DNA from: an uncultured Dehalococcoidia bacterium
GTDB taxonomy: Bacteria > Chloroflexota > Dehalococcoidia > Lucifugimonadales > UBA3495
Reading direction: 5' to 3'
NCBI GenBank assembly: GCA_958296445.1
Contig: OY282565.1
Span: 434,001 to 498,000 of the forward strand
Length of the DNA stretch: 64,000 bases
Numbering within the stretch: the stretch's first letter is position 1; every line of letters begins with the position of its first letter. Shown in pieces: positions 23,340 through 32,307 of the stretch. Position numbers and translations under genes: made by a program. The notes under the pieces were generated by a model. It made no database searches, was not told where the DNA came from, and was given only the letters and a program-made list of their open reading frames with translations.

Positions 23340-24149
23340 TTGACTATCTGTCTTGCTCTGGTATGCGATGGCGGGAAAAGCGTTGTCGCAGTGGCCGACC
23401 GTATGGTCAGCGACGCATCTCTGGCCCTGGAATTTGAGCAGAGGACTCGCAAGATTGAGCTTATTGGCGCGAGTTTCTCTGCCCTAACCGCCGGGGATGC
23501 CCTGGCCCACACTGATTTGCTAAGGGACGCTACCGATTCAATAGCGGGCATGGCCCAAGCCAGTGTCCGTGACGTAGCGGCGGCGGTCGAGGGGTGTTTC
23601 ATTCAGCACCGGCAAGCCCTTGCGGAAAAATCGGTTCTGCGGCGCGTCGGTATGGACTATGACACCTTTCTGGAGAAGCAACAAAACTTGTCGGACGCTC
23701 TCATCCTAGCGCTTTCGTCGGAGTATCAATCGGTTGAACTCGGCGTAGAGTTATTGATAGCCGGTATCGACTCATCCGGCGCCCATCTATACGAGATTTC
23801 CGACCCCGGAACCGCTAGGTGTTTCGACTCAATCGGATACGCCGCCATTGGCAGCGGACTGCCGCACGCCGAGGGGTTTTTGACCGAGGCCGATTATTCG
23901 CCTGATATTTCCCTTAACCGGGGCGTTTGGCTGGCATACGTCGCCAAGCGGCGGAGCGAGCGGGCGCCGGGAGTCGGTAGCCGCTTCACCGACATTCTGA
24001 CTATCGAAGCTGACAAAGGCGCCAGCTTCCTCGGCCAGACGAGTATGAACCAACTGAATGCCATCTACCAAGGGTATGTTCAGCAACTAGAGAATGCGTC
24101 GCTGTCGGTGGAAAAATCAATCAAAGAATTGTCTTTGGAACCGGAATAA
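23340..24149 (+). CDS. Proteasome-beta-like Ntn hydrolase
   Basis: A 269-residue protein beginning Met-Thr-Ile-Cys-Leu-Ala-Leu-Val-Cys-Asp-Gly. Removal of Met would expose Thr2 as nucleophile. Asp20 in VAVADRMVSD and Lys38 in RKIELIG match Asp17 and Lys33 of proteasome beta subunits, and SALTAGDALAHTDLL and GIDSSGAHLYEISDPG followed by AAIGSGLPHAEG match later strands. This resembles HslV/20S beta/Anbu-type peptidases, but it has no close match I can name and no ATPase partner nearby. TTG at 23340 starts it exactly at the conserved Thr. A 45-residue basic protein follows 20 bases on. Confidence 0.75.
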   Translation: MTICLALVCDGGKSVVAVADRMVSDASLALEFEQRTRKIELIGASFSALTAGDALAHTDLLRDATDSIAGMAQASVRDVAAAVEGCFIQHRQALAEKSVLRRVGMDYDTFLEKQQNLSDALILALSSEYQSVELGVELLIAGIDSSGAHLYEISDPGTARCFDSIGYAAIGSGLPHAEGFLTEADYSPDISLNRGVWLAYVAKRRSERAPGVGSRFTDILTIEADKGASFLGQTSMNQLNAIYQGYVQQLENASLSVEKSIKELSLEPE

Positions 24150-24168
24150 CGAGGAGGAGGTGAGCCGA

Positions 24169-24306
24169 ATGGCTGCTAAGAAAAAACTTGGCAAATACCC
24201 TCCATTGAACCTGGACCCGATTGATTTGCGGACTCGTCTGGCCCTGCTAAAGATGGGCAAGTTCGATTTGGCTTTCAAGAAACCCAAGCCCCGCCGCCCG
24301 CGCTAG
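24169..24306 (+). CDS. Small basic protein after the Ntn hydrolase
   Basis: A 45-residue protein: MAAKKKLGKYPPLNLDPIDL and so on, ending KKPKPRRPR. A very strong ribosome-binding site (GAGGAGGAGG) lies before ATG 24169. It is Lys/Arg/Pro-rich at both ends with a short helix (LRTRLALLKMGKFDLAF). Its stop is 75 bases before the ThDP enzyme. Not recognised as any family; the spacing and binding site suggest co-expression with the proteasome-like enzyme. Confidence 0.6.
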   Translation: MAAKKKLGKYPPLNLDPIDLRTRLALLKMGKFDLAFKKPKPRRPR

Positions 24307-24381
24307 ACCCGCGCCGCGCCGCGCACCGCCGGAAAATCCCGCCGAAAAACCCTGCCGAAAATTCCTGGGAGGAAAACCCAA

Positions 24382-26058
24382 ATGCCGAAACTTACCGGGG
24401 CGCACCTGTTCATCCGCTGCCTGAAGCAGGAAGGCATCGAGAAAGTGTTTACCATCGTGGGCGACACCATTTTGCCGCTGGTGGACGCCGCCGAGGATGA
24501 GGGCATCCAGTTCATAGACGCCCGCCACGAGGGGGCCGCGTTGCACATGGCCGACGGCTATGCCCGCATCACCGGGCGGCCCGCCTGCGGCATATTCACC
24601 GGCGGGCCGGGGTTCGCCAACGCCATCTCCGCCTTGCCCGCCATCTACACCTCGGAAAGCCCGGTGGTGTTCGTGGCCGGCTGCGCCGAGCTGCCGGAAA
24701 AGGGCATGGCCGCCTTTCAGGAAATTGACCAGGTTAGCATGGCCGCCCCGGTGACCAAAGGCTCGTGGCTGGTTCACGACCACCGGCGCATCCCGGAATA
24801 CGTGGCGACGGCCTTTCGCGCCGCCACCACCGGACGCCCCGGCCCGGTGCACCTCACCCTGCCCATAGACTTGCAGGATGCGGAAATCGGCGAGGACGAA
24901 CTGCCCCGGTATCTGCCCCAAGAATACCGCCCCACCGGGCGGCCCCAAGGCGACCCGGCCCTCATCGAGGACGCCGCCGCCCTGTTGCGCGGGGCGCGGC
25001 GGCCGGTCATCATCGCCGGCAACCCGGCCCGCTACTCGGTGGCCCCGGAGCAACTGGAGCGGCTGGCCGAAGCCGCCAACGCCCCGGTATTTACTGTCGA
25101 GCAGGCCCGGGGGCTGCTCGACGACCGGCATCCGCTCTGCTTCGGCTACGCCGACGGCGCCCTGAACCCCACCGCGCGGCGCTTCCGCGAGGCCGACGCC
25201 GTGTTGCTTCTGGGCAAGCGGCTCGACCACCGCTACCGCTACGGCGGGGTGTTCTCCGCCGAGGCCAAGCTGATTCAGGCCGACCCGTCCCCGGCGGAAA
25301 TCGGGCGCAACCGCGGCGTCGCCGTGGGTATCCAAGGCGACTTGGGGGCGGTCACGGAGCAGCTCGCCGCCGCTCTAGACAAGGATGGCGGCAACCGCGA
25401 CGGCAAGGCCGACTGGCTCAGCCAGCTACGGCAAGACCGCGACGCCTGGGACGCCGAGCTGCGGGGCCACGCCGCCGGAGAAGCCCCGATGCACCCGCTG
25501 GACGTCTATACCGGGCTGGAAAATCACCTAGACGACGATTCGGTAATTATTTTCGACGGCGGCGACTATGTGCAGTGGGGCCGGGCCTATATGAAGGCCC
25601 GCAAGCCGGGGCGGTTTATGCGGCTGGGGCCGCTCTCCCACTTGGGCGCGGGCATTCCCTACGGCATGGCGGCCAAGCTGGCCCACCCCGAGGCCAAGGT
25701 GCTGGTGTTCATCGGCGACGGGGCCTTCGGCTTCTACGCTATGGAGTACGACACCTGCATCCGCCACAACATCCCCATCACCACCGTGCTGGGCAACGAC
25801 GCCACTTGGGGCATAGACAAAACCTTTCAGGTGGCCTACTACGGCCGCGCCGTAGGCACCGACCTGCGCCATATCCGCTACGACCGGATGGTAGACGCCA
25901 TCGGCGGCTACACCGAACACGTAGAAAGCCCGTCCGATGTAGGGGAAGCCGTAGGCCGCGCTCTGGCCTCGGGCCAGCCGTCCCTAGTGGACGTAACCGT
26001 CCGCAGCGGCGCCAGCCCGCTGGCAACGGCGATGATAGCGCGGCGCACCGGCGGCTAG
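24382..26058 (+). CDS. ThDP-dependent enzyme, acetolactate synthase-like
   Basis: A 558-residue three-domain ThDP enzyme. The Pyr domain has the catalytic Glu in DARHEGAALHMADGYAR; a central Rossmann-like domain follows; the PP domain has the ThDP/Mg motif VLVFIGDGAFGFYAMEYDT...LGND (GDG to N spacing about 27). Candidates are acetolactate synthase large-subunit-like, oxalyl-CoA decarboxylase-like or benzoylformate decarboxylase-like enzymes; the sequence alone does not separate them. No ilvN small subunit is next to it, which argues against housekeeping AHAS. ATG 24382 follows GGGAGGAAAACCCAA. Confidence 0.9.
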   Translation: MPKLTGAHLFIRCLKQEGIEKVFTIVGDTILPLVDAAEDEGIQFIDARHEGAALHMADGYARITGRPACGIFTGGPGFANAISALPAIYTSESPVVFVAGCAELPEKGMAAFQEIDQVSMAAPVTKGSWLVHDHRRIPEYVATAFRAATTGRPGPVHLTLPIDLQDAEIGEDELPRYLPQEYRPTGRPQGDPALIEDAAALLRGARRPVIIAGNPARYSVAPEQLERLAEAANAPVFTVEQARGLLDDRHPLCFGYADGALNPTARRFREADAVLLLGKRLDHRYRYGGVFSAEAKLIQADPSPAEIGRNRGVAVGIQGDLGAVTEQLAAALDKDGGNRDGKADWLSQLRQDRDAWDAELRGHAAGEAPMHPLDVYTGLENHLDDDSVIIFDGGDYVQWGRAYMKARKPGRFMRLGPLSHLGAGIPYGMAAKLAHPEAKVLVFIGDGAFGFYAMEYDTCIRHNIPITTVLGNDATWGIDKTFQVAYYGRAVGTDLRHIRYDRMVDAIGGYTEHVESPSDVGEAVGRALASGQPSLVDVTVRSGASPLATAMIARRTGG

Positions 26059-26073
26059 GCGCGGCAGGGGCTT

Positions 26074-26949
26074 ATGCTATTTTCCCGCCTGATCTGGTTC
26101 CTCCGGGTGGCCGTGATGTATTGGCCCCGCTTGGCCCTTTGGCCGGAGCTGTGGCGCATGGCGTTCCGGTACGTTACCGGACTGCGGTTTGTTTCCGGCG
26201 GCCGGGCCAGGGCGCACCGGCGTCAGGCGGAAGAGAACGCCGCGGCACTGGCCTGGTGCGCCGGCCGGGCCGTATCCGGCGAAGACTTGGCCCGTTGCCT
26301 GCCTTTCCCCTTCGTCTTGACCGGCATCGGCGAGCAGCATCCCCAAGAGTTCCGGCAGGCCGCCAGCCGGGCGGCGGACTGTCCAGTGAACCTCGGCGGC
26401 GCCGGCAACATAGACCTGCTGTATTCTCTGAGCAAGGCCATCGGGGCGCGAAGCATCGTCGAAACCGGAGTAGCGCTGGGATGGAGCAGCCTGGCGTTCC
26501 TGCTGTCGGTTCGGGGACTGCCGGTTATGGGAGAGCAAGGCGCCCGCGTTTACAGCACCAACCTGCCTCACCCTTTTAGCGTGCCCCCCCCCCCGAGGTG
26601 GCCTCCGGCAGTGGATGGATTCAGACGCTTGGGTTGGGTGTGTAGTGCCGCAACCGTTGCGGCATCAGTGGCGGCTGTTCCCGATGGCCGACCGGGAGGG
26701 ACTGCCCCGCGCCTTGCGTGAGGCCGCGCCGGTAGACTTGGCCCACTACGATTCCGACAAGTCGCCCCAGGGCCGCGCTTTCGCTTACGCCGCCATCTGG
26801 CAAGCCTTGCGGGAAGGCGGGATTCTGGTCTCCGACGACGTTGGCGACAAGGCGACAATCTGGAATTCCGGCGTTTCGCCGAAAAGGTGGCCCGGGAACC
26901 CATCGTCGTCCACTGGAACGGCAAGTTCCAGGGTATCCTTATCAAATGA
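26074..26949 (+). pseudogene. SAM-dependent methyltransferase (Methyltransf_24-like), two frameshifts
   Basis: Similarity runs through three frame segments. Segment 1 (26074 to about 26583) holds the SAM-binding IVETGVALGWSSLAFLL and VYSTNLPHPF. Segment 2 (about 26595-26850, frame +1) has LAHYDSDKSPQGRAFAYAAI and LREGGILVSDDVGD. Segment 3, back in frame 1, has FAEKVAREPIVVHWNGKFQG to the stop at 26949. Shift 1 is at a C11 run (26584-26594). Shift 2 is an exact 8-bp tandem duplication, GGCGACAA at 26843-26850 and 26851-26858. The N-terminus is a hydrophobic anchor-like stretch. Probably inactive now. Confidence 0.8.
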
Positions 26950-27208
26950 CGGCGGCGCGACGGTAACGCACCGGGGGCTAGGCGCGGCGGGGGCGGCGAA
27001 CAAGGGCGGGACGGGAACGGATTATCCATATAAAGCGGCGCTCCGGTGACGCATACCGATACATATTCCCGTCGGCGTTAATCTGTATGCCGTTATCGAA
27101 TATGGAAACCCGGTAGACATAGGGTTGACAATCGAAAGCAAAAGGGGGTATTGTGGCGCATAAGGCAAACCCCCCGTTGCCCGGTGCATTATATTTTGGA
27201 GGGAAGGT

Positions 27209-28483
27209 ATGCTAAAGATAGGCCATGAGGTCGTCCGGCCTGGCAAGTACCACGGCGACTCGCCCGTCACTATCCAGGTCCCCGAAGAGCTGGAATCGGT
27301 GCCGGGGATTCCCCTCACCAGCCGCGAAGTTGACTGGTACGCCAGGGAATACCCCCTGGAAACCATGAACATCACCGAGCGGGCATCCCGTGACTGGGCC
27401 AACGCCATCCGCGACCAGCACGTCGAGATGCGGGAAATCCGCAAGGAACACGACCGCCTGAATCAGCCCCTGATTCTGGCCGCCCGCATGACCAGCGAGC
27501 AGGAACCGACGGCGGAGCCCACCGGCGAAGACGTAACCGAGTCGATCAAGAACAAGGCCCGGGAACTCGGCTACATCGAAGTCGGCATCACCGCCTACGA
27601 CCACCGCTACACCTACCAGAGCAAGAAGGACTGGGTCCAGTTCCCCAACGCCATCTGCTTGGCCTACGAACAGGACTTCGAGCCGACCCAGACCATCCCC
27701 AGCATTGACGCCGAGATCGTCCACTCCAGCACCTACCGCACCGAGGGCGCGGCCGGCCTGGAGCTGGCGAAGCACATCCAGTCCCTCGGCTACCGGGCGC
27801 AGGTGCACAGCCCCAACGACAACACCGGCCCCTACATCCCGATGTTCGTTGCGGCCGGCCTCGGCTCCCTAGGCGCCTGCGGCTACCTGCTGACCCCCCA
27901 CGTCGGCTCCCGCTGCCGCATCATGATTATCACCACCGACGCCAACGTCACCCATGACTCGCCGGTGGACTACGGCATCCACGCCTTCTGCCAGGTGTGC
28001 CAGGTCTGCGTGAACCGCTGCCCGGGCCGCGCCCTGATGCGCGACAAGATCTGGTGGCGGGGCATCGAAAAGAACAAGCTCTACTTCAAGCGCTGCCGCC
28101 CGGTCATGGCCCGCTACCTCGGCTGCGGCATCTGCATGAAGGTCTGCCCGATCCAGAAGTACGGCATGGCGACGGTGATGGAACACTACGCCGCCACCGG
28201 CCAGGTGCTGGGCAAGGGCACCCACGACCTGGAAGGCTACGAACTCGAGGGCAAGGGCTACTTCGGCCCCGGCGAAATGCCGGTCTTCGAGCGCGAATTC
28301 TTCTCGGCTATGCCTCACGGCGACACCGAGGAGTTCGCCTTCGACAACTTCCGCCAGCGCGCCATGGACAACGGCGGCGTCATCTCCGACGATATGCTGG
28401 AAGAGTTCCGCACGGAGGTCGCCCGCGGCCTGCAACAGTCCCGCGACAACATCGGCATGATGCAGGAAGAAGACTACATCTAG
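27209..28483 (+). CDS. Reductive-dehalogenase-like cobamide/Fe-S protein, cytosolic
   Basis: A 424-residue protein. Residues about 110-265 resemble the cobalamin-binding nitroreductase-fold domain shared by reductive dehalogenases and epoxyqueuosine reductase (KARELGYIEVGIT, FVAAGLGSLGACGYLLTPHVGSRCR in two pieces FVAAGLGSLGACGYL and LTPHVGSRCR). Two 4Fe-4S sites follow: CQVCQVCVNRCP near 269-280 and CGICMKVCP near 311-319. No Tat signal and no membrane anchor gene (RdhB) is present, unlike respiratory dehalogenases. It is thus more like cytosolic catabolic types. The actual substrate is unknown. ATG 27209 follows GGAGGGAAGGT. Confidence 0.85.
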   Translation: MLKIGHEVVRPGKYHGDSPVTIQVPEELESVPGIPLTSREVDWYAREYPLETMNITERASRDWANAIRDQHVEMREIRKEHDRLNQPLILAARMTSEQEPTAEPTGEDVTESIKNKARELGYIEVGITAYDHRYTYQSKKDWVQFPNAICLAYEQDFEPTQTIPSIDAEIVHSSTYRTEGAAGLELAKHIQSLGYRAQVHSPNDNTGPYIPMFVAAGLGSLGACGYLLTPHVGSRCRIMIITTDANVTHDSPVDYGIHAFCQVCQVCVNRCPGRALMRDKIWWRGIEKNKLYFKRCRPVMARYLGCGICMKVCPIQKYGMATVMEHYAATGQVLGKGTHDLEGYELEGKGYFGPGEMPVFEREFFSAMPHGDTEEFAFDNFRQRAMDNGGVISDDMLEEFRTEVARGLQQSRDNIGMMQEEDYI

Positions 28484-28515
28484 CCTTCGCCCCGCATCGC
28501 AACCCGTCGGAATCA

Positions 28516-28545
28516 CGGGGGGCGGCGTTTCGCCGCCCCCTTTCC
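28516..28545 (+). terminator. Rho-independent terminator
   Basis: GGGGGCGGCG / CGCCGCCCCC stem with TTT loop, followed by TTTCC, 33 bases after the reductive-dehalogenase-like gene. Confidence 0.75.
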
Positions 28546-28661
28546 GTTGACGTCTCATTCCATTCAGGTAAAATATCATTCATAAAGATTCCTTGAACGG
28601 AGTCGGTGAACAGGGTAGGGATCCTTTGCCCTGCCCATAAGCCCAAATAAAAGGAGGGAGT

Positions 28662-28973
28662 ATGCCAGAGTATTCTACTCTAAGGATGGACGTATCCGTC
28701 CTTACGGAAGAACGCGAGGACAGATGGGCTTTTTACGTCCACGAATTCGGTTTCACGGTTTACTCCGAAACCGAGCAGGGGGGAGAGGCCGCCGTTAATG
28801 ATGCCATCAGTGCGTTGCTGAGCAGTTTCCGTGGCGACGACTCTAGGCTGCGGAAATTTTTGGACGCCCATCAAGTAAAGCACAGCTTTGGGGCAGTGGA
28901 AGATGCTGGCGATCCACCCCTCACCAGCATGGTGCTCCGGGAAATAGAGGTGCCGCTTGCCGTTGCCGTCTAG
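28662..28973 (+). CDS. HicB-like antitoxin candidate
   Basis: A 103-residue acidic protein. RWAFYVHEFGFTVYSETEQG then EAAVNDAISALLSSF resembles the partial RNase-H fold of HicB, where a beta strand is followed by a 'GdT.eEA..ni.eAi' helix. The gene overlaps the next by 17 bases in toxin-antitoxin style. ATG 28662 has AAAGGAGGGAGT before it. The match is weak, and it lacks a recognisable DNA-binding tail. Confidence 0.5.
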   Translation: MPEYSTLRMDVSVLTEEREDRWAFYVHEFGFTVYSETEQGGEAAVNDAISALLSSFRGDDSRLRKFLDAHQVKHSFGAVEDAGDPPLTSMVLREIEVPLAVAV

Positions 28974-29202
28974 CCTCACCGGCATCGAAGTCAACGCCTT
29001 GCTTGCGGAAATTGGCTTACGCGAAGACTACCGGACCGGCCAAGCCACCGTATTTGTAGATCCGGCGGACGATACCAAAACAGTAGTAATTCAGGAAGGT
29101 TGGGACATTTCAACCAGTGATCTAGTCCGCAATCTCGAACGGAATGGATTTGACTCCTCCAAGCTCTTGGATGCTTACGAAAAGTTGTATCGCGCAGGCT
29201 AG
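28957..29202 (+). CDS. HicA-like small protein, putative toxin partner
   Basis: An 81-residue protein with LTGIEVNALLAEIGLREDYR...VFVDPADDTKTVVIQ...ISTSDLVRNLERNGFD. The layout (helix, two strands, helix 'lvr.L...G') resembles the dsRBD-like HicA fold, but the catalytic His of HicA mRNA interferases is not evident. The start (TTG 28957 or 28963) overlaps the end of the upstream gene. A strong terminator follows at 29246. Activity is doubtful; it may be a diverged or inactive pair. Confidence 0.45.
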   Translation: MPLPSSLTGIEVNALLAEIGLREDYRTGQATVFVDPADDTKTVVIQEGWDISTSDLVRNLERNGFDSSKLLDAYEKLYRAG

Positions 29203-29245
29203 TTTTCGACAATCCTAATTCGCAAGCAAGGCACCCGCCGAGCGA

Positions 29246-29279
29246 AAAGCGGGCCGGAACAAAATCCGGCCCGCTTTCG
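29246..29279 (+). terminator. Rho-independent terminator
   Basis: AAAGCGGGCCGG / CCGGCCCGCTTT perfect 12-bp stem with eight-base loop, 44 bases after the HicA-like gene. Confidence 0.75.
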
Positions 29280-29390
29280 TATCTGCGCTTGAATAAATCC
29301 GATACACTGGCATGGCAGATTGACGCGCCTATGGGAAATGCCTAGAATGCGCTTATTCCTTATGGCATTGCTTCTATCAGGAGAGGGAAT

Positions 29391-30833
29391 ATGCCGGAAA
29401 CAAAAGTTGACGTTGAATTGATCGCCCACCTGCTGCGCCGGGCCGGGTTCGGCGCCACCCGCGAAGAACTGGCCGCCTGCGCCGACAAGGGCTATGCGGC
29501 TGTCGTTGAAGAACTGCTGGCCCCCAGAGAAGAGCGGCGCATCAGCGACTACCTAGTGCGCCGGTTCCACCCGGAACTTTCCGGGATGATGGGCCCCCTG
29601 GCCCCCGGCGAAAACTGGCTGTACCGCATGGCGACCACCACTACCCCGTTGCAGGAGAAAATGACCCTGTTCTGGCACGGCATTTTCGCCACCGGCTACG
29701 CCAAAGTCATCCATGGCAAAGCGCTTTCCGACCAGACCCGGATGTTCCGCCGCCACGCTACGGGCAGCCTCCGCACCCTGTTGCTGGAGCTGTCCAAAGA
29801 CCCGGCTATGATTATCTGGCTGGACAACCAAGACAACCACAAGGGCGCCATCAACGAAAACTACGGGCGGGAACTGCTGGAGCTGTTCTCTATGGGCGTG
29901 GGCAACTACACCGAAGCGGATATCAAGGAGTGCGCCCGCGCCTTCACCGGCTGGACTATCGCCAACCGCCGGTATATGGAACTGCGCTCCCAGCGGGATT
30001 CCGACTGGCCCTATGGCCGCATTTCTTGGCATTTCGAGTTTCACCCCGAAGACCACGACGACGACGAAAAGACGTTCTTGGGTGAAACCGGCAACTGGAA
30101 CGGCGACGACATCGTAGACATCATCTGCCAGCAGCCCGCCACCGCCCGGTTCATCGCCCGCCACCTCTACAGCTTCTTCGTGGCCGACGAGCCGCCGGTG
30201 CCGGAGTGGCCCTACACCCCGCCCGCCGACCCCCAGGCCATTGAAATCCTGACCCAAGCCTACTTCGACAACGATTACAACATTGGCGCGATGCTGCGGA
30301 CGCTTTTCAACTCCGATTTTTTCCAGTCGCCGGAAGCCCGCTACACCAAAGTCAAGAGTCCGGTGGAACTGGTGGCCGGCGTCCTGCGGCTCACCGGCGA
30401 ATTTGACCGGCCCCGCTACGAAATCCTGGAGCGCTACAACCAGGCGTCCTATATGGGGCAGATACTCAACAACCCGCCCAGCGTCGAAGGCTGGCATCAA
30501 GGCACCGACTGGCTGGACAGCGGCACGCTGGTGGAGCGCATCAACTTCGCCAGCCAGCAGATTGGCGACACGGACAAGCCGGGCATCCGGGCGATGATTG
30601 ACCGCATCAACGCCCAACTCAGCGAAACCACCTCCCCGGAGCGGCTGGTGGACGCCTGCCTAGAGGAAGTCGGGGCGCTGTCGGTAGAGGAAGCCACCCG
30701 CCGCGAGCTGGTCCGCTTCTCCGCCAGCAGCCTGTCCAAAACGCCCAACGGCCCGGGCCACACCCCCGCCCGCCAGCACATCGCCGACGTACTCCAGATG
30801 GTTGCCGCCACCCAAGAATTTCAGCGGTCATAA
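29391..30833 (+). CDS. DUF1800 family protein
   Basis: A 480-residue protein matching DUF1800: IAHLLRRAGFGATREELAA at the N-terminus, LQEKMTLFWHGIFATGYAKV, NYGRELLELFSMGVGNYTE, DIKECARAFTGWTIANRR, and NNPPSVEGWHQGTDWLDSGT near the end. DUF1800 proteins are usually encoded next to DUF1501 proteins and are thought to work with them; the biochemical role is unknown. No signal peptide is visible. Here its DUF1501 partner is 4.7 kb downstream, separated by five Uma2 genes and an NHL protein. ATG 29391 follows CAGGAGAGGGAAT. Confidence 0.92.
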   Translation: MPETKVDVELIAHLLRRAGFGATREELAACADKGYAAVVEELLAPREERRISDYLVRRFHPELSGMMGPLAPGENWLYRMATTTTPLQEKMTLFWHGIFATGYAKVIHGKALSDQTRMFRRHATGSLRTLLLELSKDPAMIIWLDNQDNHKGAINENYGRELLELFSMGVGNYTEADIKECARAFTGWTIANRRYMELRSQRDSDWPYGRISWHFEFHPEDHDDDEKTFLGETGNWNGDDIVDIICQQPATARFIARHLYSFFVADEPPVPEWPYTPPADPQAIEILTQAYFDNDYNIGAMLRTLFNSDFFQSPEARYTKVKSPVELVAGVLRLTGEFDRPRYEILERYNQASYMGQILNNPPSVEGWHQGTDWLDSGTLVERINFASQQIGDTDKPGIRAMIDRINAQLSETTSPERLVDACLEEVGALSVEEATRRELVRFSASSLSKTPNGPGHTPARQHIADVLQMVAATQEFQRS

Positions 30834-30909
30834 GCAATCCCCACCCCGGCGGGCGGAGGCGTTCTGCTCCAGCGAATCAGGCCAAGAAAGTCAGAATGGT
30901 GGTGTCCCG

Positions 30910-31569
30910 GTGACCACGCAGAGCTTGAAACCGCGACAGGATTCAACGCAAACGCAGCCGCCGCCGGCCGCGGCCGAGCCGTATGGCCCCATAGTGCTGC
31001 GGCTGGCCCCCGCCGTGCGGCTAACGGACGCGCAGTTGGAAAAGCTGTGCGCCTTGAACCCTGACATTCGCCTCGAGCTCAATGCCCAGGGAGAACTGGA
31101 GCTAATGCCCCCTGTACTCGGATTTACCGGAAACCAAGAATCCAACATTAACGCAGATTTGGGCATTTGGGCCAGAGTCGACGGCAGTGGCCTAGTCTTT
31201 AGTGCGTCCACTGGTTTCACCCTGCCCAACCGGGCGTTGCGCTCCCCCGACGCATCGTGGGTTCTCAAAACCCGCTTGGCGGAATTGACCGACGAGCAGA
31301 AACGCGGGTTTCCGCAAATCTGCCCTGACTTCGTGATAGAACTGCGCTCCAGCTCCGACAGACTGAGCGTGGTGCGCCGCAAAATGGACGAATATATGGA
31401 GAACGGCGCCCGGCTGGGCTGGCTGATCGACCCGCTGGAACTGCGGGCGCACATTTACCGCCCCAATACGCCCGTCGAAATACTGGATCGTCCGCAATCC
31501 CTTTCCGGCGAACCGGAATTGCCCGGATTCACCCTGGACCTGAACCCTATCTGGGAGCCGGCCTTTTAA
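30910..31569 (+). CDS. Uma2-family putative endonuclease, array copy 1
   Basis: A 219-residue protein of the Uma2 (DUF820) family, which has a PD-(D/E)XK nuclease fold. Candidate active-site residues are Asp114 in RSPDASWV, Asp140 and Glu144 in CPDFVIELRSSS, and Lys158 in RRKMDEY. LGWLIDP at 169-175 is the family's end motif. Function in vivo is unknown. GTG 30910 follows GGTGGTGTCCC. This is the first of five copies with an exact 699-base period (660 coding plus 39 spacer). Central segment (about 68-105) reads VLGFTGNQESNINADLGIWA and is nearly the same as in copy 4. Confidence 0.9.
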   Translation: MTTQSLKPRQDSTQTQPPPAAAEPYGPIVLRLAPAVRLTDAQLEKLCALNPDIRLELNAQGELELMPPVLGFTGNQESNINADLGIWARVDGSGLVFSASTGFTLPNRALRSPDASWVLKTRLAELTDEQKRGFPQICPDFVIELRSSSDRLSVVRRKMDEYMENGARLGWLIDPLELRAHIYRPNTPVEILDRPQSLSGEPELPGFTLDLNPIWEPAF

Positions 31570-31608
31570 CCGGCCCCCGCCAAAAACGGATGATATGGTG
31601 GTGTCCCG

Positions 31609-32268
31609 GTGACCACTCAGAGCTTGAAACCGCGACAGGATTCAACGCAAACGCAGCCCGTGCCGGCCGCGGCCGAGCCGTATGGCCCCATCGTGTTGCG
31701 GCTGGCCCCCGCCGTGCGGCTAACGGACGCGCAGTTGGAAGAGCTGTGCGCGTTGAACCCTGACATTCGCCTCGAGCTCAACGCCCAGGGAGAACTGGAG
31801 CTAATGCCCCCTACATTCGGATTTACCTCAAACCAGGAATCCGGCATTAACAGACAGTTGGGCAATTGGGCCGAGGCAGACGGCAGAGGCCTAGTCTTTA
31901 GTCCGTCCATTGGTTTCACTTTGCCCAACCGGGCGTTGCGCTCTCCCGACGCATCGTGGGTTCTCAAAACCCGCTTGGCGGAATTGACCGATGAGCAGAA
32001 ACGCGGGTTCCTGCAAATCTGCCCCGATTTCGTAATAGAACTGCGCTCCAGCTCCGACAGACTGAGCGTGGTGCGCCGCAAAATGGACGAATATATGGAG
32101 AATGGCGCCCGGCTGGGCTGGCTGATCGACCCGCTGGAACTACGGGCGCACATTTACCGCCCCAATACGCCCGTCGAAATACTGGAGCGTCCGCAATCCC
32201 TTTCCGGCGAACCGGAATTGCCGGGATTCACCCTGGACCTGAACCCTATCTGGGAGCCGGCCTTTTAA
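31609..32268 (+). CDS. Uma2-family putative endonuclease, array copy 2
   Basis: A 219-residue protein, same length and ends as copy 1, and with all candidate active-site residues. Its central segment differs: TFGFTSNQESGINRQLGNWA then EADGRGLVFSPSIGF. The linker after the first 16 residues is PVPAAAEP. The C-terminal part (YMENGARLGWL, VEILERP) is of the copy 1/4 type with one change. GTG start preceded by the same GGTGGTGTCCC sequence. Spacer before it is 39 bases. Confidence 0.9.
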   Translation: MTTQSLKPRQDSTQTQPVPAAAEPYGPIVLRLAPAVRLTDAQLEELCALNPDIRLELNAQGELELMPPTFGFTSNQESGINRQLGNWAEADGRGLVFSPSIGFTLPNRALRSPDASWVLKTRLAELTDEQKRGFLQICPDFVIELRSSSDRLSVVRRKMDEYMENGARLGWLIDPLELRAHIYRPNTPVEILERPQSLSGEPELPGFTLDLNPIWEPAF

Positions 32269-32307
32269 CCGGCGCCAGCCAAAAACGGATGATATGGTGG
32301 TGTCCCG

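Noticed and set aside
24765..26579. Plus-strand ORF of 604 codons
   Set aside because: Frame shadow of the ThDP enzyme; extremely Arg/Pro/Gly-rich and without motifs.
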